DNA of 64,000 nt. Origin: Liolophura sinensis (taxonomy: Eukaryota; Mollusca; Polyplacophora; Chitonida; Chitonidae). The notes under the pieces are model-generated. The model had not been told where the DNA came from and made no database searches. It saw only the letters and a list, made by a program, of their open reading frames with translations. The stretch lies in the NCBI RefSeq assembly GCF_032854445.1, contig NC_088295.1:34318510-34382509 (forward strand), in the 5' to 3' direction. Shown here piece after piece: positions 1 through 10,800 of this stretch. A program made the position numbers and the translations under genes. The first letter of the stretch is position 1; every line of letters begins with the position of its first letter.

Positions 1-240
1 ACACCACATTTTACAATCTACCATACACTTGACCTGCAGTGTGGGGTGAGTTGACATTTTTTGTGAACCCTGAACTGACCACATGGTCGTTTTATACACT
101 TCGCACTCTACAATCTAAAGCACACCTGCACGTGACCTGCAATGTGGGATGATTTGACATTTTTGTAAACCCAGAACTGACGACTGGGTATCCAATGGAA
201 CACCCCACACTCTAAAATTTACCATACACATACACATGAC
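1..240. repeat. Degenerate tandem repeat of about 105 bp
   Basis: A unit containing 'ctacaatctaaag/ctaccata', 'gtgacctgcaatgtgggatg', 'ttgacattttttgt' and 'cagaactgac' occurs a little over twice. It may continue past the left edge of the window. It lies just beyond the copy A poly(A) signal. Confidence 0.7.
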
Positions 241-343
241 GTTTTGGTTATAGTCTCCACGTGGTAAACCATTTCTTACTTCACATCGATAGCTCACGAA
301 TACATGAAGATTAAAGACTTTGTACAATATACACCACCATACA

Positions 344-349
344 TTTATT
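344..349 (-). terminator. Poly(A) signal of copy A
   Basis: AATAAA on the minus strand, about 32 bases past the stop codon. This supports 381 as the true gene end. Confidence 0.75.
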
Positions 350-380
350 CTATCACTTCTACACTGTCAACATTCGCTGG

Positions 381-1889
381 TCAGAAAGAAGGCTCTTTAT
401 TAACAGTTTCTCTAAGCATTTCAGAGTCGATATATTGTACTGCAATAGTTTCATCCACAAGCCTGTAGGCCAATCTGGTGCGTTCGTCTTCTGCTTTTAT
501 ACCAGTAACTCCTGCAAGAAAAATATTGAAAATATTTGAGAATAGAAACATTGAAATATTTATCAACATCTTTTCTTGGGAAGCACTGATACATTTTTCT
601 TCCAATATTCAGTACATTCGATTCATGATAAAGACATCAACTAAGCCTACATGTAACATTCATTTAAAGCTTGCCTACCATCTTTCCATGTCAATTTTTC
701 CTCTGTCAATGCAATGGACTCCATAAATTCTGGCAAACATTTCTTGCACATTTAAGTTTATGGAGATAGTCCAGTTTCAGCCTGATACATGTACCTTTAC
801 TCTGTTGACTAAGACCACCATGGAACCGTCGTGGATGTAGATGTAAGCATATCTCATAATCGTATCGTCGTCGTCTTGGGAAGCACACAGAGTGTTTCCG
901 ACATCTGTGGACAAAACGGTGTGAACGGTTTATCATTTGGTGTGATGAATCTGGATCCATAGATTTATTCTTATTGATTCATAGCTCACTGACAAACGCT
1001 GGAAAAGGCAGTGATTCACTATATAAAGAAATTCAATACTATCGTAGTATAAGCCTGCGGAGTTGTATGTCTTTCGCCATGGACTTGGAGAAAGCTGTTC
1101 CCAACAATTGTGGAGAAATGGAATATAGCAAAAATATATTGGAGAATATTTCTTGAATCATTATGTAGGAGCATTTGATTTGTCAGCTTTCGTCTGAAAT
1201 AAAATAAATCAGTGCACCGGTAGGGAAAAACTTCAAACACATAGAGAAGTCAAACATATTCCTATTCTTCTTATGTTAGTTGAGGAACCCTTCCTCCATT
1301 GACAAATCGAGCTGGCGTGAAGTAGACATAGATAATAGATACCGCAGTACTCTTGTAAGATGACACTGATATTGCAAAATGTATTAAGTAGAGGTGTTCG
1401 CCATGAAGTGGCACTACGACCGAATGTCAGGAAAAACTCTTAGTCACTTTTGTTGGTTAACAAACCATACTCTCTCTTAAGGCTCTGGTCAGTATAATGT
1501 TTGGAAACTGATCACTTGTGAGATCGGCTCTCTTAGATGACGCAAAACCCTTCAACTACATTTTTTATTCGTTTTTGGCGTAGAAATGCAAGGTACTAGC
1601 AGTAAAAACCAGTGTAATCGTACTTGAATATTGAACTTAAGTGTTAAGATGCTCGATAAATATGGGCCCTGGGCCATAGATTGAAATTTAAGACTTATAA
1701 TAAACCAATTTATGACTGTGTTTTCAAAGATTTTACCAAGCAACACTTACTTGTTTCGTCAATGTTGTCCACCAGGGTGATGCCGAGAGCTGTGCACTGT
1801 GCACGACATTCCTCCTCATTAAGGGGGCCAGTCCTGAAAGCCGTACACTGGACGCAGCTCTTCAGGCTGTGGCAGCGACTGGCACATGT
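381..1889 (-). CDS. Copy A beta-tail domain and C-terminal tail
   Basis: The exon 1751-1889 (139 nt, the same length as in copy B) begins TCASRCHSLKSCVQC, the start of the beta-tail domain. The exon 795-904 gives TLCASQDDDDTIMRYAYIYI, matching the C...Y/F-rich strand pair before the membrane segment of integrins. The last exon, 381-511, encodes a polar tail containing RTRLAYRLVDETIAVQYID and ends in TGA. I see no clear transmembrane helix. The donor after 795 is phase 0 while the last exon enters in phase 1, so one base is unaccounted for. Confidence 0.78.
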
Positions 1890-4800
1890 CTCCAAAGGGA
1901 AAGATTGAGGGATTAAAGGATTAGATGAAATTCAAATTATTCGTGTGATGTAAGAGGGAACATAACCAATACAAAGCCAAGTGCATAAGTTATAGCCTGA
2001 GGGAAGTTTTTATACGGATGTAGGCCATTCTTCAAAAGACCGCTTCAGTGACACCCAGGATCAAAACCCGAGTCGTGTCATACCAAAGACTTTAAAAATG
2101 GTGCTTGTTGCTGCTCACTTGGCGCTTTGCACTGAGAGGTTAAAGCAAGGAAATACGACTGACTGGCCCCGTGTCAGTATGATGTGACTGGGTGGAGTGT
2201 CACGCCTGCTATCTTCGGCATGATACTTCAGCGGAGTTAGACTTTGGCGGCATGGACTCACTTTACCACAAGAAGTAACGGTATATGTGCACATACATAA
2301 TGACTCCCTGTCGTCATATGACTAAAGACTTCTTAAGTACGACGTTAAGCTTCAAGAATTCAATCAGTCATTCTTAAAAAGTTGCTAATCTTCAAAATGT
2401 TGAATTATTTCATATGCTTGAACTTCGATAACTCCGTCGGATGGTGGAAAGTTAGGTCCTTTGTCACCCTGCCTTTCCACACGTTTTGTACTGGTATCGT
2501 ATTTTGCAGCCAGTTCATGTAAGAGTTTATTTCCCTTTCCACTGTTGGACAAACAACGGAACCTTTCCCACCTACAGTAATTCGGGCTTATTAGTTGTGT
2601 GGCCTATTATTCATGCCTGTCGTTCGGAAACCGCATGGTGACGAGTTACTGATGTATTGCAAGAGAACAACGGTCAGTCCAGCTTGGAACCGAGACGCCA
2701 TTACGGGGAAAAAGATACCCCATTGATCAGCCTAGCACAATATATTCAGGAATGGCCATATGAAAAACTAGCTCCTAGATGGGATCTGGTGGAAACGAAT
2801 TCTGAAAGACCAAGCTTTATATTTACCAGATTTTTGTATGAGTATACCTGCAAGCGGCAGGCTAGATCAGGGATGTGAAATATGTACAGGGGCCTATGTA
2901 CGACAATAAACTAAAGTTTGTTGAGGACATGACATACCGGACAGTCTTCACATGTTGGTCCCATCCACACTCCGTCACACTCACACTGTCCACCAATACA
3001 CATTCCGTGATTGGCACACAGAGACTAAACGGGAAGAGACAGGTATATTTGATATATAAATTTAATTGCAGATGCATATTTTTGATATATTTATTTAATT
3101 GCAGGTGTAAATATTTGATATATTTAATTGAAGGTGTATATATTTGATACTTTTATTTTATTGGAGTTCAACAAAATACTCAGGAACAAACATTAAAATA
3201 ACTGTTACACATTATTACTAAAGTGGAAATTTGCTACTTCATCATGCAATAACAAATCTGTTATCATGGTCATTGTCATCATCATCGTCGTCGTCGTTGT
3301 CATCATCATCATCATCATCATCACTGTCATTATTCCCCCAAACCTGTCTTAAACAAGGGAGAGGACTTACGCCATCAGAGGACAGGCAGGGGTCGCTGTC
3401 TGTTGCTATTTCGCAGGCGGCACCTGTAAATCCGTCTTTACACACACACTGGCTGCACACGCACCGACCGTGATCGACACCTGCATGTGTACAATAAATT
3501 ACACATTGAAACTCCATCTTGTCTGCACGCAAATATAAATGGATTATATATTCGCGCACTTATTGTTTTCTGGTATAACTTTAGCTGGTCTATATCTTAT
3601 TTCATCAGATGTGCCAGCTATACCTTGGTTCCTTAGTCTAAATTGCAGAAAGGTAGAGTCTGTTCGCGCATCATAATATATTTATTTATTTATTTGATTG
3701 GTGTTTTACGCCGTACTCATGAATATTTCACTTAAACGACGGCGGCCAGCATTATGGTGGGAGGAAACCGGGCACAGCTTGGGGGAAACCCACGACCATC
3801 CGCAGGTTGCTGACAGACCTTCCCACGTACGGCCGGAGAGGAAGCCAGCATGAGCTGGCATCATAATATAGCCTGTGTTTTACTGACGTAATGGATAATA
3901 TAATTCGTGAACTAAAAATGTTTAAACTAAAATAATGTTGGGTATTGCATATTAGTTATGTGAAAGCCAGAGCTTTAGTTACACATAACAATGCGTTTGT
4001 AGCTTACCCCCACAAATCCCTAAATCAGTAACGGGACACGCAGTGTCGTCACATTCACAATAACGCCCTGAATATCGGACAACCCCACCAAGCTGAAAAT
4101 TAAGAACAAAATCATCAAACTATTCCCTGAGACGTTCCAGGAATATGTCATTTCAAAATCTCAAACATTTTCCATTTATACCTAAAGGGCTAAAAGGAGG
4201 CGGGGGGGAGGTCAATATCTAGTGCCGGGCCCCGATAGCGCAGTTGGTAGAGCGTCCGCTTCGGGAGCGGTAGATCCAGGGTTAATCCTGGGTCGGGTCA
4301 CACCTAAGACCTTAAAAGAGGAAGTTGTAACGTCCTTGCTTGGCGTTTAACATGAAGGGGATAGTGCAACGACTGGTCGGCCTGTATCAGCATAATGGCT
4401 CGGGCGGGGCGCCTTACTTGCCTTCGGTAAGGTGTCTCAGTGAAGCAGCACTAGATAAAAGAGCGGTGGAAATCCGTCCTACAACATGGACGCACATCAC
4501 ATGCACTCTAAGGATTCCTTCGTCGTCATATAACTGAAAAATTGTTAAGTATGACGTTAAACCCCAAGCGCTCATTCACTCACTCAATATCTAGAAGTGG
4601 CTATCACCGCCAGTGTGAATAAATGGGATTTCTTGGGTTTAATCCAATGGTGTTTTGCTCTGCTTGATGTTGTTATCTGTCACACTAAACTGTTACCTTG
4701 TATGTTTTGATAGTCCCTTAAACTGTTCAACAGTCCTTTGTTCGCTAATTAAGACGGTTAAAGCGCTGGCTCGCTTCGACTCTCATGTCCTTGACTAATG

Positions 4801-7800
4801 TAGTCGTGTGTTCGACTCAAGCTCTCGCCATTTCAGCTGCAGCTTTACGTCAGGAGGTTTGCCTAACTGATTATATGTTTTGTGACGTAGCGTGTACCAC
4901 TTACGGTTGGCTCTGGTACCTTGTTACAATGACAATATCCGCACACACATTCTCCTTGTCCTGAACAAACATCTGACGACCTGCATGTGAACAGAGGACA
5001 TTTGAACAAATGTGAACAGAGGACATTTGAACACATGTGAACAGAGGACATTTGAACAGTGAAGAACATTCTATCACTAGGCAAGGCCCAGCTTGTTTCG
5101 CTTACCAGTTAACATTGCTGTATGCAATTAGCTCACGAAGTGCAAATTGCTTTCCCTAACAGGCCACGTATACTGAGCGCAACCAATACCAATCCACCAA
5201 ACTCTGGTGCAAGTAAAAATAGACATTGCATTATTCAATGATTTCAGAAAATTATTTTACGTAATTTTTGGATGTTTATACCCTTTGTCTTACTCTCGTG
5301 ACCGTATTCTAACCTTAAAATAATGCACTTTTAAATTCATTGTTGGGCTACTAAAACCTTCTGCCACGCTGTAGTGTCCGTACTCCATGCATTCCATTAC
5401 TGGACCTTACCTCCTGCCGCACTGTGGTGTCTGTATTTTACACGTAACCATGCACTTTCTTTCTGGACTAAACCTTTGCCATACTTTGGATATTTATTTA
5501 ACATGTATTTACTAATTTTTCATTGGTATTTAACATCGTGTTCAAAAGCTGTTCACTTATTTGACGGCGGTTATACTTTGGTGTCCCTAGGTTAATCTAT
5601 ATGCTTAACCTCTGTATTATTGGACATTACCTTCTGTCAAACTGTCCATGGTGTCTACATTTTGTACTGAACTACAATGTGCTGTCCATATTCTTCACTA
5701 AATTCCTCTTAATATAACTTACCCCTCAGCCACGCACCGCTGTTCGTACTGACTCTTCTGACACTGACAGCGGTCACCGTTATAACCAGGGTAGCAGTGG
5801 CACAATCCACACAAAACCTCTCCATTGTCGCTACAGTATTCAGCAGGTTCCTGACAATAGTCAAATAATTTGAGTAAACTTAATCCAAAACCCTTTCTAA
5901 CGACTCTTACTTTCTTATCTGTTGTCCTAAACAACAATGATATGCGAGATATAAAACATTTCCAAACAGCGTTTTCCGTTGTTATCAGGTCGTTACTCGG
6001 TTCTGAATCAGTTACTCTTCACGAAAAAAAAACACGAATATATTATGACATCATCTATGTCCAGAGAAGTGGACATAAATTCCTTGAATCGAATCGAGAT
6101 CACCATCAAATCGAGTGGATTGGTTTTTGTGACAAGGCCGAACTATGAACACTCATCAAAATCTATCCATAACTTTCCCCTAAAACTGCTAAGATATCTT
6201 ACTAAACTGTACAAATCTTTCACAACAGAGAGCACTACTGCCGCGGCATCTGTGTCGCATGTGCCAGTGACAGAATCGTTTAAAATGCCTGCGTAAACAG
6301 ATAAGACAGACAGACAGACAGACAGAGGTCGGCAAAAACATTGCCTCGTTTAAGGAAGGTATAACTTACACAATGCCGTACTTACCGACGAGGCGAAGAC
6401 ACTGTAAAACTCGCAGGCACAAGTACATCGGTTCAGTACATCAATCCTGACATTACCACGTATACCCGAGGCTTTAAGGCGCATCCTACAAGAGGAAAAG
6501 TTCATAGGGCTTAACACAATGAGGACGCAGAAGCATCGCTGGAAATATACTATGAATGGTTATTGTCTTTTCACCTGAGCTTAAGTATTTATATTTTATC
6601 AAGGTAAAACTGTCAATATCTGGACGAGAAATAATTGTTTCGTATTAAAGACGTGACATGACAGGCACAAACCTTGTGTTGCTGTCATCTCCACAACCTG
6701 TCAGTGTCAATTGTACCTGGAACTCCATCTGAAAGATTGAAACCAAAACGGTCGGACTAAAAGCTCTTTTTGGCACGACTATAGAACTTAACGAGTTTTT
6801 CAAATGCTTGCAAACAAATTTGGAGTGTTCACTATACATTAAACAATAGAGTGGACTGTCAATTAAATAAGAGTTATCCTGAGTGAAGAATGCGAATACG
6901 TGAGTTATGACCTTTGTTCATTGTTGAGCACGTTACCTCGTCTCCGGAACCTCTGACAGGACACGATAGCCTCGGTCCTGAACCTATTGACCTGTAGGGA
7001 CAAAATTCTATCTGATCATTGATCATTATACAAATATACACAGAGAGAGAGGGGATCTCCAACGTAGTATTATTTATTAAACGAGAGTTAAAATATTTCG
7101 TTTGTTTCAAAATGTTTGACTCAAGGTTGATAAATTTGGTATTACAGGGTCACGATTTGGAAATTCTGTTTATCCCGTAAATGGAAAATCGAAAAAGTAC
7201 AAAATTATGCCTCAGATCAGTAAGAATATTTTGTCTTGCTTCTCTTCTTACACAAGGTCGTGCAGCAGTGCGGAGGAATTTAATTATGTGACCTCAGTCA
7301 GTCGTCCTCACACCAAAGCGCAACATTTATATGCAAGGTGAAATGTACGCCTCTCAAAAGAGTTCAACACAGAACGGCCTTTACACACACAAGCTTGGGT
7401 CGATTTTTTAAATGATCATCTATATACATCAAAACACAGCATCAAATAGTTGCTTTTAAACAGTTTTCGAGAATTCGAAGAGTCGCGGGAAAGCAGTCAG
7501 GGGTGTAGTACGTGCATGTGTGTGAACGCTCTGATGAAGTTTTATGAAATTCTATGCACAAACACGCACTGACAAGAATGTCATTCCCAAGGCACGTGTG
7601 ACTACAGTTTACATCTCTTCGGACGATTGTGAAAACTGGATTACCTTGATACGACAGTATTTATAACTGTTGACAGAAGTGGAGACAACTAAGTCAAGTA
7701 GTGAAAAAAAGTAGCCCGGTCCGTGTGTAGCTTTTGATTGGCTGATTTTTATGAATGAACTTTTGTGAGCCAATCAAGTAGCTCTTTCGATGTTGTTGAC

Positions 7801-10800
7801 GAAAGGTAGGATACGATATTTATCCCACTCCCTTTATCCCTGGGTCATATTTACCATCGCAGAATATATAACCTAAACAGAAACAAGATTAATATCCAAC
7901 TTACATCGGCTTATGATTGCAAATCTGTCACACTCTCAATGAACGGAAGAAATAAAGCGGCATAGAGTAGATTTTATACCAAGATATAGCGAAAAGAATC
8001 AACGATATAGCAGTTTTCACAGGAATATAGTGTATATAAAGTTTCCTAGTTTTTACGGGTTCCACTAGGGAGTAATAAGGTTCTCACTCGCTAAGATGTG
8101 TAACAGAAGTATGTAGGCTTACCCCGGGCACGGTGACGTTATAGAAATAGCTAGGTTTGATGGTTTGTTTTTGGTCCGCAGTGTGACCTGGTAAACGAAA
8201 GGAATGCGTTAATATGACTAGATAAACAAGTAAACGAAGCATATCAAATTGCAGTCACTGAAATTGTGTCCTGTCACTTTCATGGCAATGTTAAAAGATT
8301 TCGTATGGAATTATTTTATTCCTGTAAAAGGAGCAAGATGACTGATGCAATACTTAAGTTCAAATAAGTGTATTCTTAGTGAAAAGAAAGGTCTTAAATG
8401 ATGACCCAGAACGAATACTTGACAATGTCCATACTTTGAGATAATATTTTGAATGAAAGATAAGCCATATTCACTGTTATGTGAATCTTTTGCTTAGTAG
8501 TTTCCACTTAATTCAGAGGAATAGTTTGATCTATGGTGAAAATGTAAATAAAATTGAATATATTCATAGCAATGTTATAAGAGTCAGGTTGTGGTTTGAA
8601 CTTTATTTAATAAACTCACTCTGTTTTTGCGAAAATTATCAGGGATCATCACTCTGACTGTGAAAGTTACTGGATGATCTAAAAAGAGAATGATTTACAA
8701 TTAATGTAAAGTTTGCAGAACACATAACAGAGCTAGCTTTGGTACAAATTGCAGTATTTTTGTCATTTGAATAATATTTTGTACCATAATCAAGAACATT
8801 TCACTTAGACGACGGCTGTTAGATTTTATAGGCGCGGAAAACTGAACAGACCCGGGGGATGTCTGTTAGCATTCTTTTCGTAATGCTGCAGTTGGAGTTT
8901 GATTTAAACTCGATATCTTATTGACAAAAAACATTAATTCTCTGCAGGGCTAGCGACGTTCCCAGTATGGGATAAAGTTAACAACTGTAGACACTAATTT
9001 GAAAAAGGAAGGCAATCAAGTGAATGATAGAAACGTCATCTAACAGGAACTCATCATAATTGACTTACTTTTGAACAAATCAGCTGTGACTCTCTGAGGT
9101 GTAAAGAATCTTGATGGGGAGAGTGGTTCAGCCTAAAACATATATTTTATGACCAATTAGGTAATTATGAGAATGGAACAGGTGTCTACTTATTACTAAC
9201 ATTCTCCATGATCTGCTCTCAAAAACCAAAACTGTACCGGTTTGTTCACATGTATTTGAGTAGCTCCAGATGTAAATAAGATGTATATCACAAGTACACA
9301 ATTTGGTGCACATTGAAAGTGTAGCTGCATAAAAATGATATATAGAAGTATAAATGCTCCTTTGCAAATTTGTTACAAATAATGTGAACTTGGGGTACAA
9401 ATCTTGTGTATACAATTACTTTTAGAGAGAAGAGTGTCCAGGAGTAGGAACGGGTCTCACGCATGGTTTAAACCATACATATATATTCCGTCAAATACCA
9501 TCGCTCTAAACTCCGCGGTCGAGGGGGTTAGCATGGTGCAATGACCCAGGAGCCTCCCACAAATGCGGTTGCTATGAGTTCAGGTCCTGCTCATAATGGC
9601 TTCCTCTCCGGCCGTACAAAAAAACGTCTGGCAGCAATCTGTGGATGGTCGTGGGATCTGCCTGTCTTGCATAATGCATTCCGCTGTGGTATAAGTGAAA
9701 TATGCTTGGCTACAGCGTAAAACAGCAATATACAATTATAATTTTGGCCTCGGTAAATATGGAGTGTCCAGAATCTCTAGAACTCACTTCTCTAATTCAA
9801 CATAACTTGGGGCATTAGGGGCGGTATATGCATGGTGCTGAATGAAATCAGGATATATATATATGTATACATATTTCTGATTAAAGACTAGCATGGTCCA
9901 CAATATTCCTTGCGACTTTTGGTCATCAGTGAAAACTGTTAGCTAAAGCTTACTTACATGACTTCGTCCTAATTTCTTGCTTTCTGTACTGTCTTAATGT
10001 ACAGGTTCATTGTGTGCTACGCTGTTTTGGACTGACCATTATACAAGAATACATCACACAATCACCCAGATTTGCCAGTGTTTTGCACCAAAGTAGAACT
10101 TAAGAGAGATATCAAGCTTTGTTTTTCAGATTCTGCCTGTATGTTACAGTTGGCTTTGTAACGTGACAATGTCAACTCACCTGTGTGATTCGCAAGTTGG
10201 CCTCCCTAACAGCTGTGACAGTCCGACATCCAGCCGCTACCAGGCTGTCCTCTAGGTCACACCGCGTTCTCATAAAGTCCTACAATGTTAGCTTTTACAG
10301 TAAACGAAATCACTGTCCCCAAGAAGAACTCTGACCTTACATTATTTTTATACAAATCGAAGCAAGGCAGACTCCGGTTACTGAAGTCAACCTATCTGGC
10401 ATTCTTTATTTTGGCGTAACTACGTAGCCATCTTCAGAAATGTACAACGGAAAGAAATGTTCAGGCTATACATACATGTTAGAGAGCAAAAGTAAATCCA
10501 GCGTGAGCATTCACAGAATAACAAAGGCAGTGGAATAATTTTGATTTAGCTCTCTATTTCCTCTGCAGGTACATAGCTACTTGGAAATATAGGATACCAC
10601 GCAAATATGTTGACTTCAATCTACGTGGAAATATAGGACGCTAAATATGTTGACTTAACTATTCGTATATATATAGGTTCCGTTCTTTTGTTCTGTCTTC
10701 AAAAATTGTCCGCTAGCTACATGTGCAAATACTTTACTGAAACCAAATTCATAGTGATAGGTGTTGTATAAGATAACAATTAACAGCAGCTAATGGTAGA

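Noticed and set aside
512..570. Transmembrane helix (MFLFSNIFNIFLAG) before the copy A tail
   Set aside because: This is the pyrimidine tract and acceptor of the last exon read as protein; a phase-0 acceptor upstream is weak. Kept as a reservation only.
3242..3333. Polyaspartate/polyserine coding stretch
   Set aside because: Trinucleotide repeat in an intron; the real exon is 3371-3480.
4236..4310. tRNA gene
   Set aside because: tRNA-like A and B boxes belong to a SINE head with a conserved non-tRNA body, and the same applies to other SINE copies. No complete cloverleaf was checked out.
7552..7602. Copy A exon encoding RALGMTFLSVRVC, similar to copy B EGVTVTVSSDC
   Set aside because: Attractive pattern, but its acceptor gives phase 1 and no donor gives phase 2, so it cannot join the neighbouring exons.
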